Source of the DNA: Aquimarina latercula DSM 2041
GTDB taxonomy: Bacteria; Bacteroidota; Bacteroidia; Flavobacteriales; Flavobacteriaceae
NCBI RefSeq assembly: GCF_000430645.1
Contig: NZ_AUMK01000004.1
Location: 124,001-188,000 of the forward strand
Direction of reading: 5' to 3'
DNA length: 64,000 bases
Part shown: positions 37,614-46,582 of the stretch, piece after piece
How the letters are laid out: every line of letters begins with the position of its first letter
Position numbering within the stretch: position 1 is the first letter of the stretch
Made by a program: the position numbers and the translations under genes
The notes under the pieces: model-generated
What the model saw: only the letters and a program-made list of their open reading frames with translations
Told to the model about the DNA's origin: nothing
Database searches by the model: none

Positions 37614-38183
37614 TTAGTCTTGGGATCTTACATCCATTAATGCTTTATACATTGCATCAAGAAAATCTTGTTGTTTTTTATCATCCTTATCATAACGCTG
37701 GTATAACACGCTACAACCTTCTATATCTAATATATTAGAATTATTAAAAGACCAATCATCTCTATTCTTTACAGTGATACCAAGATCACAACCTTCTTCT
37801 TTCCATTTTTTGTAAAATGTAGTTTCATTATCAGGCGTTACTTTAAAATTTGCATACACACTATAACCGCTCATATCTTTATTATAAAACTTATGAATAG
37901 CACTTATCGGTACACCTCCCCAATTTATAGTTTTGTTCTCTGGTAGTCTAAAACCTGTAAGGTATTTTTCATTTAATATTGAACCTTGCTCTCCTTTTTT
38001 TAGGAAGTGTTTTTCATACTCTAACTTGGTTCCTTCGGGTATTGTTACCCCTTTAACCGTAACCTGCTCCGTAGTTATAAAAAAAGGATTGTTAGGGCGT
38101 GGACCATTAGGGTTTAGGGTAAGATTACAGGCCGTAAGAAAACTTATAATCATTATGATAAAAGATAATTTTAAGAGCTTCAT
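37614..38183 (-). CDS. Lipoprotein of unknown function
   Basis: The 189-residue protein begins with a clear lipoprotein signal (LTAC, C19) and an asparagine/proline-rich linker after it. The rest looks like a small alpha/beta domain with two internal cysteines and a charged C-terminus. I do not recognise the family. Its gene ends 5 bp from the stop of the convergent M18 peptidase gene and has no same-strand partner close by. It is probably anchored in the outer membrane or inner-membrane periplasmic face. Confidence 0.7.
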   Translation of the reverse strand: MKLLKLSFIIMIISFLTACNLTLNPNGPRPNNPFFITTEQVTVKGVTIPEGTKLEYEKHFLKKGEQGSILNEKYLTGFRLPENKTINWGGVPISAIHKFYNKDMSGYSVYANFKVTPDNETTFYKKWKEEGCDLGITVKNRDDWSFNNSNILDIEGCSVLYQRYDKDDKKQQDFLDAMYKALMDVRSQD

Positions 38184-38346
38184 GAATTGTTATCTATTTT
38201 TTTCTGTGGAAAAACAATTTTCCTTGAACATTATAGGTTCTTCAAACTATAATATCCATATAAAAATAAACAAAATGTACACAATTACTATCATATTAGA
38301 TTTCTTCAATTTTTATTTTTATTAGAAACAAACTATTGCTAAACAC

Positions 38347-39735
38347 TTACTTTTTCTTCAATGCTTTTTTTAAATTTTCTTGATAAACAGAAAGATCAGG
38401 AGAGTTGTCAGTTTTTGCAAGCTCTACTGCTTTTTTATAGTTTTCTATAGACTCATCATAGCTCCCCAGATTCATTAATCCTTCTGCATAGCTATCAAAT
38501 CCATTTGCAGATTGTGGATGTAAAATAGTATTAGACTTAAATATACAGACTGCAATTTTTGTTTTTTTATGTTCCATCATATATTGATATCCTAGAGCAT
38601 TAATTTCCCATTCTTCAATAAGTCCTTTTTCCTTACAATCTTTTAAAGTAGCTAATATATTTTTTTCAGAATTCACTTCATCATATTTCTCTAATTTTGA
38701 TAAAAGATTAATAAAAGTATTGGTGTATAATCCTTTTAATTTCTCTCTAAATTGATCTGCTCCTTCTTTTGCTAATTCATGTGCTCTATTATATGACTCA
38801 TCTTTACTTACTTTAATTTCAGGAACTACACCTACGCCTTCCCAATTTGTTTTAGTAATTGGATTAATAGCTTTTCCAGTTGGAATAAAAACACTTAAAA
38901 AATCATTAATTGGAACGGTACCACCTGGGTTAGCTCCTCCTCCTGTAGTTTGACCTATAATAGTCGCTCGTTTTTGTGTTTGCATATTATATGAAAACTC
39001 TTCAGCACCAGAAAATGTTCTTTCACTTGTAATTACAAATAGGGGAACATCTATCATTTTTTTTCCATCCACCTTATCAAGTGTATGAAAATCAATTGTT
39101 CTATCACCTTCTCGGAAATAAAGGCTGTTTAAGTGAATATCGCCTTTAAAAAAATAACTACATAGGTATTGAACCATTTCAGGATCTCCACCACCATTTT
39201 TACTTAAGTCAATTATTACCGCATCTGTATTTCTGATAAGTTTCATGTAAGCATCTGCAATTACTTTTCCTTCTTTAAAATAAGTAAACCCTCTTAAATC
39301 AAGGTATCCTATATTTCCTTCTAGCACTTTAACATTATGAAAACCAGCATTATACTCTTTTTTTCTTTTGAGGTTAAAAATTTTCTCTTCAATAAGTCGT
39401 TCTGGTGTCATAGCGGGAGCCTCGTATGGCGGTTGACTCATAATTTTCATATGTTTATCATTATTGATAGACTGTACCGATTGCGTTAGAGCGGTTGCAA
39501 AACTTTCATTAGATGTAAACTGATCAAAATGTCCTTTCTTAAATTGTTCCTTTATATGTTCCTCTGTTTTTTTTGCAATATCAGGAAAGACGTATTTATC
39601 ATTCATCAAATCAGACAGGGTATTAATCACCTCTTTTTTATATTCTATGCTTAACACACTATCCTGTGAATAAATACAGATATTACATAGTGATAGGGTT
39701 AAAAAAAGAAAAATGCATTTACGAATTACCATCAT
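38347..39735 (-). CDS. S41-family peptidase with C-terminal TPR
   Basis: The 462-residue protein has a signal peptide (about 1-24, ending CIYSQ), an N-terminal helical region and an S41 catalytic core from about 140 to 310. The likely nucleophile is S242 in RTFSGAEEF, followed by GQTTGGGANPGG. The C-terminal 90 residues contain a tetratricopeptide-like repeat (FDSYAEGLMNLGSYDESIENYKKA in pattern). No PDZ domain is evident, as in retinol-binding-protein/tricorn-like S41 members. It is predicted to be periplasmic or secreted. An AraC gene follows upstream on the same strand. Confidence 0.85.
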   Translation of the reverse strand: MMVIRKCIFLFLTLSLCNICIYSQDSVLSIEYKKEVINTLSDLMNDKYVFPDIAKKTEEHIKEQFKKGHFDQFTSNESFATALTQSVQSINNDKHMKIMSQPPYEAPAMTPERLIEEKIFNLKRKKEYNAGFHNVKVLEGNIGYLDLRGFTYFKEGKVIADAYMKLIRNTDAVIIDLSKNGGGDPEMVQYLCSYFFKGDIHLNSLYFREGDRTIDFHTLDKVDGKKMIDVPLFVITSERTFSGAEEFSYNMQTQKRATIIGQTTGGGANPGGTVPINDFLSVFIPTGKAINPITKTNWEGVGVVPEIKVSKDESYNRAHELAKEGADQFREKLKGLYTNTFINLLSKLEKYDEVNSEKNILATLKDCKEKGLIEEWEINALGYQYMMEHKKTKIAVCIFKSNTILHPQSANGFDSYAEGLMNLGSYDESIENYKKAVELAKTDNSPDLSVYQENLKKALKKK

Positions 39736-39820
39736 TATTTTAGATTTTTAAACGAAATTAAAAAATAGAGTTTTTATAAAATTGTAAAAAAGTAAATGGT
39801 AAAAAAAAATCTCAAATCTA

Positions 39821-40687
39821 TTATGATATAATAGGATCGTATTGATTGGTAAATCGTTTTGTAATATTAAGATTTGCAATTTCTACCAGGTTTGATTTTT
39901 GAGCAAAAAACTTAAATGGTGTTATATTAAAAATTGCATTGAAATCTTTAATGAAATGTGCCTGATCATAGAACCCAGCCTCTAAACCTATTGAAGTTAG
40001 ACTCATATTCGGAAATTCTTCTCTTAGTTGAAGTATTCTGTTCATTCTCCATATTTGTGAAACTTTTTTTGGAGAAAGCCCTACTTTATTTACGAAATGT
40101 TTATGCAAAGTCACTTTACTTACATTAAATTCTTTGAACAATTCACTGATCTGTATACTACCATGTCTAAACATTATAAAGTTTAACTGAGCTCTTAAAC
40201 TTTCGTCTACTGACATTGTTTTTGATAACAAACCATTAATAAATTCATTAATAAGCTGTTCTTGTATTACAGTTTTACTTTCTATAGAAATTCTTTGGAT
40301 AAGTAAGTGTGCTATATTATCTAGAGAGAAAATATTTTCTAGATTAACTATAGTATCATTAAAATTTATGAGTGGGTTCTTAATAAGATTTGCAAAAGCA
40401 AATGGTTTAAATCTGATTCCTGTAATATTAACAGCTCTTTTGGATTTAAAACTTAATGAAGTATTTGTTTGTCCAATAAAGTAAGCTCCGGGATTTAATC
40501 GTTTCCACTTGGTGTGCAAACTACTCCTTACAATACTATGAGAATCAATAAATATTATATTAAATGTACAAGTCGGCAGAAACATTTCTAAAGCATCTTC
40601 TGTTGGCTGTTTCTCAAAAAAAATATGCCAATAACTTTCTATATGATGCGAAAATAAATGATCTGGTAATGTTTCTTTGTATTCCAT
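39821..40687 (-). CDS. AraC-family transcriptional regulator (DUF6597-type)
   Basis: The 288-residue regulator has an N-terminal cupin-like region starting with LPDHLFSHHIESYW, as in DUF6597 domains. The C-terminal AraC DNA-binding domain is at about 185-275, with two helix-turn-helix units (LFKEFNVSKVTLHKHF and TSIGLEAGFYDQAHFIKDF). The chain closes with ITPFKFF. It lies 85 bp upstream of the S41/TPR peptidase gene on the same strand and could regulate it. The inducer is unknown. Confidence 0.88.
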   Translation of the reverse strand: MEYKETLPDHLFSHHIESYWHIFFEKQPTEDALEMFLPTCTFNIIFIDSHSIVRSSLHTKWKRLNPGAYFIGQTNTSLSFKSKRAVNITGIRFKPFAFANLIKNPLINFNDTIVNLENIFSLDNIAHLLIQRISIESKTVIQEQLINEFINGLLSKTMSVDESLRAQLNFIMFRHGSIQISELFKEFNVSKVTLHKHFVNKVGLSPKKVSQIWRMNRILQLREEFPNMSLTSIGLEAGFYDQAHFIKDFNAIFNITPFKFFAQKSNLVEIANLNITKRFTNQYDPIIS

Positions 40688-41076
40688 TTTTAATATATAA
40701 CTATTATATGCTTCTTAGTTTTATTATTATTAAATAAAATCTTAAAACAAATTCTGACTTCATTGATACTAAATCATACACCGTTGTTACTAGTGAATTA
40801 TTTACCTAAAATTAGATTTTATATTTCACAATTTACACCATCTTCTATATTCATACTAAAAATAGTAAAGTGTAACCTTTCATAATTTGATTTCTCTATA
40901 ATTTTCAATACCATAAGAAACTAATAAGCAATAAAAAAGTTCTAATTAATTTCAAAGTAAGTGGTTTATATCCGTTTTAAAACTCATCAAAAATGAAGCC
41001 AGTTTAGAGTAAACTATTTAAATAATAATACTATTGGTTACAGAGAAATCTTTCAATCCATCAAATAGTTATAGAT
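40688..41076. other. Gene-free AT-rich gap upstream of the AraC gene
   Basis: This 389-bp stretch separates the amidohydrolase stop from the AraC start, both on the minus strand. It must hold the AraC promoter, but no clear TAnnTTTG box was found. A perfect AGTTTA-GAG-TAAACT inverted repeat at 41001-41015, 62 bp past the amidohydrolase stop, could be a weak hairpin; it lacks a U-tract. No coding region is supported. Confidence 0.4.
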
Positions 41077-42639
41077 TTAATCCGCAAATTGTACTCTTAT
41101 AAGAGGGCTTTTAAAAAAACTTAATAGTACTTTACTATTCATATGAAAGCTAGTAGCAATTGATTCTGTAAAGTTTTTGAGTTCTATTATTTTTTCTGAG
41201 TCATAATAGACCCCATTCATAAGTACCCCATCAATTTTACTAGTATGGGTAATATTTTCTAGAGGATTATGTTGTAATAGAACCAAATCAGCTACTTTTC
41301 CTTTTTCTATACTCCCGTAAGAATCTTCTTTTTTTGCATACTTAGCAGGTACTATAGTAGCACTTTGTAGAGCTTCGAGGTTTGTTAATCCACTTTTTGT
41401 TAACTCAATCAATTCTTCGTGAATACTAAACCCTGCAAATATATACGAGTCTGTTACATCTGTCCCAGTCATTATTGGCACTCCGATGCTATTAGCCAAT
41501 CTCACTTGATTCATTGCCGCTTTGTAAAAGTTTTGGCTTATATCTTTAGTTTGATCATCCATATTTCTTGAAGCATTATTATTAGTATCTATACCCCACC
41601 ATAACCTTTTTCTAATTCCTGTGATATATTTTAAATTAGGGTTTGCTATGTAGTTTTCGAGATGAGCATTCGCTTCAAACTTTAACGTTTGTAAGGTTGG
41701 TGTCCAATGGGCATTTTTTAATTGCATTAATTTCATAAGTTTAGTAGCAATCTTTGGATCAAATTCATCTACTAACCTTCTCTTTGATTTAGAAAAATAG
41801 CTTTTCCAATTATTAGGTTTTTTTAAACTATCTGCTTCCGGAAATGATTCGAACATAAAAATACGACCATGTTCGAAACTACGTTGTCCTAAATTAACAG
41901 CCTCCTCCAAACTAAGAAACATTGGTTTATGCCCAGCAATATGCATTTCATACGATGGTGCTTTTTTAGCCAAGGCTTTATATGATTCTTTTGGTATTTG
42001 CTGATATACCTTAATAAAATCTACCTGTTCTTTTTTATAAAAATGTAACAATGAATCTACATGTTCTGGGGTATCTAGTTTAAAAAAATCTGGAAATCCA
42101 TCAGGTACACTAGAAGCTCCATCTATTTGATAACTACTTTGTAAAACATATCTCGGCATAATTCTTTTATACGCATTCAATTCAGCATTCCATTGTAACC
42201 GTTCTCTACTACCTACCCAATAGCTATCTTTACGATCTAATTGCCCAGACATGTCTCTAATTCCTGTAATACCATTGGCTATGTAAAGTGGATGATGTAA
42301 CCAAGGAGAATGCTGATTTGAATGTGTATGCATATCCCATAAACCTGGAATCATATATTTATTAGTACCATCAATTATTAATGAATTAGAATTTTCAACT
42401 AAAATTTCTAAACTATCAATAGCAGCAATGATATTATCTTTTATTACTACATTTCTGTTTTCTAAAACTTGACCAGACTTTACATCTATAATATTTATTG
42501 ATTTTATGAGTATGGTATTATGTTTTACCGGAAGAATCAGTTTTGGCATTGGCCAAAAAGCTCCAACCATAATTAGTAGTATTAGAAATGATAAAATACC
42601 TAATAAAATTTTCAGAAATTTAAATAGTTTCTTTTTCAT
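41077..42639 (-). CDS. Membrane-anchored amidohydrolase
   Basis: The 520-residue protein has a basic N-terminus and one membrane helix (about 11-30), so the enzyme faces the periplasm. The amidohydrolase fold starts with IKSINIIDVKSGQVL and the metal-binding HxH is H104/H106 in DMHTHSN. A later MTGTDVTDSY segment supplies the catalytic Asp, and GSIEKGKVADLVLL is the typical closing composite-domain motif. The family hydrolyses amide, imide or ester bonds, often in dipeptides. The substrate is unknown. It follows the NTF2-like gene by 57 bp and may be the last gene of the tautomerase operon. Confidence 0.85.
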   Translation of the reverse strand: MKKKLFKFLKILLGILSFLILLIMVGAFWPMPKLILPVKHNTILIKSINIIDVKSGQVLENRNVVIKDNIIAAIDSLEILVENSNSLIIDGTNKYMIPGLWDMHTHSNQHSPWLHHPLYIANGITGIRDMSGQLDRKDSYWVGSRERLQWNAELNAYKRIMPRYVLQSSYQIDGASSVPDGFPDFFKLDTPEHVDSLLHFYKKEQVDFIKVYQQIPKESYKALAKKAPSYEMHIAGHKPMFLSLEEAVNLGQRSFEHGRIFMFESFPEADSLKKPNNWKSYFSKSKRRLVDEFDPKIATKLMKLMQLKNAHWTPTLQTLKFEANAHLENYIANPNLKYITGIRKRLWWGIDTNNNASRNMDDQTKDISQNFYKAAMNQVRLANSIGVPIMTGTDVTDSYIFAGFSIHEELIELTKSGLTNLEALQSATIVPAKYAKKEDSYGSIEKGKVADLVLLQHNPLENITHTSKIDGVLMNGVYYDSEKIIELKNFTESIATSFHMNSKVLLSFFKSPLIRVQFAD

Positions 42640-42696
42640 TATTATTTGAATCTTTTATAATCTAGACTCTATACTTAAAAAAATGTAACAACATCT

Positions 42697-43065
42697 TTAC
42701 GCTACATGCGTAAAAATTTTGCTCACAATTTTCCAGTTGTCATTCACTTTCGTTAGGGATAAATAATCATAATAGTTATAACCTAACATAGGTACGCGTA
42801 GTTTTACCATAGCTACATTTCCTATAATATCAATCCCAACAACTTCCATTTTAAATGTTTCGTTTAAATCATTAGGGCTTTTTCTTTCTTTAACACCTTC
42901 CAAATATTCTATCACACTTTTCTTATAAGGAACTCCGTTAATATCACCATAGACAAACACATTATCCGTAAAGCAAGATGCTAGTTTATCAACCTGTCCA
43001 TAAAAAATGCCTTCGAAATAATTCGTTATTACCTTTTCGATATCTTTTATATTATCTTTATACAT
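42697..43065 (-). CDS. NTF2-like (SnoaL/lumazine-binding type) protein
   Basis: The 122-residue protein is a single NTF2-fold domain. It opens with IEKVITNYFEGIFYGQVDKL in pattern, then has a LASCFTDNVFVYGD strand-turn and a final LTKVNDNWKIVSKIFTH strand, all typical of the family. Such proteins bind or isomerise small ligands. It begins 12 bp after the SDR stop, so it belongs to the same operon (tautomerase, SDR, NTF2, perhaps amidohydrolase). The reaction is unknown. Confidence 0.8.
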   Translation of the reverse strand: MYKDNIKDIEKVITNYFEGIFYGQVDKLASCFTDNVFVYGDINGVPYKKSVIEYLEGVKERKSPNDLNETFKMEVVGIDIIGNVAMVKLRVPMLGYNYYDYLSLTKVNDNWKIVSKIFTHVA

Positions 43066-43077
43066 AATTTCTCTTTT

Positions 43078-43821
43078 TTAAATAGCGTGCCCAACTGTAT
43101 GACCTCCTGCTACGTTAATAGTCTCACCTGTGATAAAATCAGAAGATGCTAAATAGTAGGCAGCTTCTGCTATTTCATTAGCTTCTCCTATACGATTTAA
43201 TAAATGTAATCCAGCTAAACTATCAGCATCTTCAATTCCCATTTTTCCTTGTAAAGGACTTCTAATAATTCCAGGAGCTATTGTATTTACTTTAATGTTA
43301 TTTTTACCAAACTCTGCAGCCAACTGTCTTGTTAATGAATGGATAGCTCCTTTGCTTGTTAACGGCGCAGTTGCAGGAAAACCATCAATAGCGTGATCTA
43401 CAAGTACAGTACCTATATTTATTATAGAACCGTTTTGTTGTTTTATCATTTCTGGAATTGCCGCTTGTGTTGTAAAGTAAGTTCCTTTTAAATTAACATT
43501 CCAATAAAGCTCTAAATCCTCTTCTTGAACATCTAAAAAAGGTTTTGGAGCAAACAGACCTGCATTATTTATTAAGACATCTACAGAGCCAAAATTTTCT
43601 TTCGCTAGACGTACTAGTTCCCGACCTGTAAATTTTTTACTAATATCTCCAGCCAAATACACTGCATTTTTTGGTGATCCAAGTTCTTCATACGTTTTTT
43701 GTAAATTCTCTTTATTAGATGAGTTCATAACTACATTACTATTTTGCTCAATAAAATAAGCTGCTATAGCTTTTCCAATACCTGTAGAGGCTCCTGTAAT
43801 AATTATTGTTTTGTTTTTCAT
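43078..43821 (-). CDS. SDR-fold protein lacking the catalytic tyrosine
   Basis: The 247-residue protein has a good Rossmann start, TGASTGIG (9-16), DVLINNAG (81-88) and the C-terminal PGIIRSPL. The active-site YxxxK reads PLTSK (153-157), so the tyrosine is replaced by proline, and the usual ISS serine region reads NIGTVL. K157 is kept. Classical SDR reductase chemistry is therefore doubtful. It may bind NAD(P) without normal catalysis or use another acid. Its start overlaps the tautomerase stop as ATGA. Control by the Crp-like regulator upstream is suggested by the palindrome at 44097-44118. Confidence 0.85.
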   Translation of the reverse strand: MKNKTIIITGASTGIGKAIAAYFIEQNSNVVMNSSNKENLQKTYEELGSPKNAVYLAGDISKKFTGRELVRLAKENFGSVDVLINNAGLFAPKPFLDVQEEDLELYWNVNLKGTYFTTQAAIPEMIKQQNGSIINIGTVLVDHAIDGFPATAPLTSKGAIHSLTRQLAAEFGKNNIKVNTIAPGIIRSPLQGKMGIEDADSLAGLHLLNRIGEANEIAEAAYYLASSDFITGETINVAGGHTVGHAI

Positions 43822-44021
43822 GATTTAAATTTTTCTGAATTTGAATATTGTTTTGCATCTACTCCCCAATTATCAATAGGGATTTCTTCTATAACCACGT
43901 GCGTGGTTTTAGGGTTCTTGTCCAATACATCTGCAAGCAATTGTGTCGCACCTACAATTAACAGACGTTTTTGTTCTTTGGTTACCTGTTCATCGGTAAC
44001 TTTGATGTTGATATAAGGCAT
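43818..44021 (-). CDS. 4-Oxalocrotonate tautomerase family protein
   Basis: The 67-residue protein begins MPYINIKV, giving the catalytic N-terminal proline after methionine removal. The length is that of the small 4-OT subunits, and the THVVIEEIPIDNWG segment matches the second strand and hairpin. The family tautomerises 2-hydroxydienoates and related oxo acids and forms hexamers. It overlaps the SDR start by ATGA and is the first gene of the operon. A minus-strand CAACTTTG (44048-44055), one base off the -7 box TAnnTTTG, lies about 27 bp upstream of the start. Confidence 0.88.
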   Translation of the reverse strand: MPYINIKVTDEQVTKEQKRLLIVGATQLLADVLDKNPKTTHVVIEEIPIDNWGVDAKQYSNSEKFKS

Positions 44022-44096
44022 CTTTTTATAGTTTTAAATTAACACTACAAAGTTGAGAGGAATCAGAAGAAATTATAAGGAGGTATATCACTACTT

Positions 44097-44118
44097 TAAA
44101 GTGATCTATGTCACTTTA
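44097..44118. promoter_or_regulatory. Crp-type operator palindrome
   Basis: TAAAGTGA-TCTATG-TCACTTTA is a perfect 8-bp inverted repeat with a 6-bp centre, giving the GTGA-N6-TCAC core of Crp-family sites. A further ATCACT half-site overlaps at 44087-44092. It lies between the Crp/Fnr-like gene and the tautomerase start, about 65 bp upstream of the presumed transcription start. The regulator's recognition helix, VSRETLSR, resembles that of E. coli CRP, which reads GTGA. Confidence 0.65.
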
Positions 44119-44152
44119 TTAGTATGAAAATTAAGTTTTATAAAAAATTAAA

Positions 44153-44716
44153 CTATGGGTTAAGTCTACTCAAGGTTTCTCTAGAAACCCCTAAGTAAGA
44201 AGCTATAAGTTTTTTAGGGACTCTTTGAAATAGTTGGGGATATTGTTCTAGTAATAAATCATACCGTTCCTTAGCAGAATTTTTTAAAAGTGAAAGGATT
44301 CTTTTTTGTAAAGCGATACGACCAAACTTACTTTTTTTTGCCCAAAACCGTTCCATTTTATGCATTTGAGATGTAAGCTTATCCCTATTCTCAAAAGAAA
44401 TGTATAACAACTCGCAATCTTCTATACAATCTATGTATATATTCGAGGGAGTCTGTTTTACAAAAGATTCATAGTCCGTAATCCACCAATGTTCCATTGC
44501 GAATCTAAGAATATGTTCCTTACCATTATCATCTAAAAAATAACTTTTTACACACCCTTGCGTTATCCAATATTCTTTTTTTACCACTTCCCCTTCTTGA
44601 ACAAGATATTGATGTTTCCGTTTTTTATCAGTTTCAAAATGAGTTAAAACAAAATCAAATTCTTCATCCGTTAATTCAATTATCTCCTCAATATGTTGCC
44701 TTAATGGGTGTTTCAT
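44153..44716 (-). CDS. Crp/Fnr-family transcriptional regulator
   Basis: The 187-residue regulator has a cyclic-nucleotide-binding-like beta-roll (about 25-115, with YLVQEGEVVKKEYWITQG). A long dimer helix follows, and a C-terminal helix-turn-helix (about 165-187) ends KLIASYLGVSRETLSRLNP. The R-E-xxx-R pattern in the recognition helix is that of CRP. The stretch after it is short, so the protein ends right at the recognition helix, as is common in Bacteroidota members. The ligand is unknown; the cNMP-binding residues are not conserved. It probably controls the downstream tautomerase operon. Confidence 0.9.
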   Translation of the reverse strand: MKHPLRQHIEEIIELTDEEFDFVLTHFETDKKRKHQYLVQEGEVVKKEYWITQGCVKSYFLDDNGKEHILRFAMEHWWITDYESFVKQTPSNIYIDCIEDCELLYISFENRDKLTSQMHKMERFWAKKSKFGRIALQKRILSLLKNSAKERYDLLLEQYPQLFQRVPKKLIASYLGVSRETLSRLNP

Positions 44717-44789
44717 TTAGCTAATGGCTCGTAGTCCTAATTAGTAGTAACGTGTTTCGTGAAATTGCTTTTGGCGGAGGTAATTTACA

Positions 44790-44835
44790 AAATAAAAAAG
44801 AATAGCAATTCGAATAAAAAATCGAGTTACTATTC
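44790..44835 (-). terminator. Intrinsic terminator of the AraC-SDR-barrel operon
   Basis: A 14-bp stem with one mismatch and one G-U pair (44800-44813 with 44822-44835, GAATAG outermost) has an 8-nt loop. On the minus strand it is followed by a T-run (plus-strand A-run at 44790-44799). It lies 40 bp past the stop of the gene at 44875-45636 and separates that operon from the Crp-like gene. Confidence 0.85.
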
Positions 44836-44874
44836 TCTATAAATGGAATTATGAGTCTTTATTTCTCTTTTCAA

Positions 44875-45636
44875 TTATAAACTAGCTTCACCAATAAAAA
44901 AATATAGATTTTTTAATGAGGTATCTCTTTTAGGAAATAGTGCTTGCATTCGTTCATCTGCTCCCATTTGTTGTAAACCTTCCATTGAATCAAAATAAAA
45001 ACGATGTATTTCATCTGGTTGTGCAATATCTCCCTTTGATTGAAATGGTGCTATAAAACGTTCGAAATGTGTACCGAATTCTGGCATTATCTCACAAACT
45101 TCATCATGATAATCTTCAAATTGCTTTTTATATTTCTCCCCTTCATTAAAGTAAATTAAGGCAATACCATAGGTTTTGGTTTTATCACCCTTTTCTTTCT
45201 TAAATTCAAAATCAGTGTTCCTACTCGTAAAAACTGAAATATTTTTAAGTGAAGGAACAGCATACTTATTTCTAATTTTTATAAACTCTGGATCTTCATT
45301 AAACATATTAAATACTTCCATACTAGGATAACTGGCAAAATGAATTTCATCAGGCATTTCTATTTTTCCTTTTGCTAGTATTTTTGGTTTAATAATACGT
45401 TCTATTCTTCCTCCATACTTCTTCAAAATAGCACCTCCCTTCTTCTTGTATTCTTCAAAACGTGTTTCTTCACCTTCTTTTATATATACCAAAGCAACAT
45501 TTACTATTTCTTGATTTTTTGTTTCCATTTCACTCATATTTTTGGGATTGTTATTTGAGTTTTGTGCATTCATAATACTTGGTAATAGTAATAACACTAA
45601 GACCGTAAAGCTTATTAACTTTTTTAAATATTTCAT
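44875..45636 (-). CDS. Secreted protein with two dimeric alpha-beta barrel repeats
   Basis: The 253-residue protein has a signal peptide (about 1-25, ending IMNAQ) and an asparagine-rich linker. Two related domains of about 90 residues follow. The first begins VNVALVYIKEGEETRFEEY and the second YGIALIYFNEGEKYKKQFEDY; each carries a MPDEIHF or QPDEIHRFYF motif. They look like DUF1330/NIPSNAP-type ferredoxin-fold barrels in tandem. The function is unknown, and exported members are unusual. It is the third gene of the AraC-SDR operon, 11 bp after the SDR stop. Confidence 0.75.
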   Translation of the reverse strand: MKYLKKLISFTVLVLLLLPSIMNAQNSNNNPKNMSEMETKNQEIVNVALVYIKEGEETRFEEYKKKGGAILKKYGGRIERIIKPKILAKGKIEMPDEIHFASYPSMEVFNMFNEDPEFIKIRNKYAVPSLKNISVFTSRNTDFEFKKEKGDKTKTYGIALIYFNEGEKYKKQFEDYHDEVCEIMPEFGTHFERFIAPFQSKGDIAQPDEIHRFYFDSMEGLQQMGADERMQALFPKRDTSLKNLYFFIGEASL

Positions 45637-45647
45637 TTTTTACGGAT

Positions 45648-46520
45648 TTAAATTAAGTGCTCCATTTGTAAAGCTTCCTTTATCAAATTTTCTTGAATTG
45701 GACTTACTTTACTATTCAAATCGTTAGTATTATAATCTACTCCGACAGCTTGTCTAATTGGTCTATTTCCTTTTTCCATTTCGACCACTTTTAAAATAGC
45801 ATTTGGAATTTCTTGCGGATTAGGTGATTCATCACTTTTATAGAATTGATCAAAATTTTGAAGCATTGCTTTCGGAACATTGGCCATTTCTCCATAACTT
45901 TCTAATGTAGTTTTATCTTCTTCCTCGGGCCCACTATATAATAGCCCAGATGGATATGGCCCAGGTTCTATAACAGAAACATCTACACCTAATGGCTTTA
46001 ACTCATATTTTAATGATTGAGAATATGCTTCTAAAGCAAATTTACTAGCACAATAAATCCCAAAATATGGAAAAACCAATCGTCCTGCTAAAGATGAAAT
46101 ATTGACTATCAATCCATCTGAAGATTTTTTCAAAAAAGGAAGAAACGCTTTGGAAGTTCGAATCACACCAAAAAAATTAGTGTCAAATTGTTCCTGCGCT
46201 TGCTTTATACTATATGCTTCTGTAATACCTACATACATTACACCAGCATTATTTACTAAAACATCCAATCCGCTTTTTTCTTCAGTAAGAATTCTAGCTA
46301 CTAAATCATTAGTAGATTTATCACTAGTTACATCTAATTCTGCTATCGTAATTGAAATCTTTTCCTCTAAAGCAATTTTTTCAAGTTCTTCTTTTTTAAT
46401 TCTGTTTTTTCCATTGATATCACGCATCGTTGCCCAAACTCTATGTCCATTTCTAGCTAATGTTAATGCAGATAAATAACCAAATCCGTTACTAGATCCT
46501 GTAATAAGTACTGTTTTCAT
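45648..46520 (-). CDS. Classical SDR-family oxidoreductase
   Basis: The 290-residue enzyme has TGSSNGFG (7-14) for the dinucleotide, VLVNNAGVMY and an intact active site, with SSLAG for the serine and YCASK for the tyrosine-lysine pair. FALEAYSQSL and VIEPGPYPS follow. It resembles classical NADP-dependent SDRs of the 17-beta-HSD-like type. The substrate is unknown. It lies 62 bp after the AraC-family gene and 11 bp before the tandem-barrel gene on the same strand. Confidence 0.88.
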   Translation of the reverse strand: MKTVLITGSSNGFGYLSALTLARNGHRVWATMRDINGKNRIKKEELEKIALEEKISITIAELDVTSDKSTNDLVARILTEEKSGLDVLVNNAGVMYVGITEAYSIKQAQEQFDTNFFGVIRTSKAFLPFLKKSSDGLIVNISSLAGRLVFPYFGIYCASKFALEAYSQSLKYELKPLGVDVSVIEPGPYPSGLLYSGPEEEDKTTLESYGEMANVPKAMLQNFDQFYKSDESPNPQEIPNAILKVVEMEKGNRPIRQAVGVDYNTNDLNSKVSPIQENLIKEALQMEHLI

Positions 46521-46582
46521 TTTTACATATTTTTTGTTACTGATGCAAAGATGAGAATAGAGAAAACGGAAGTGTTTTAAGA

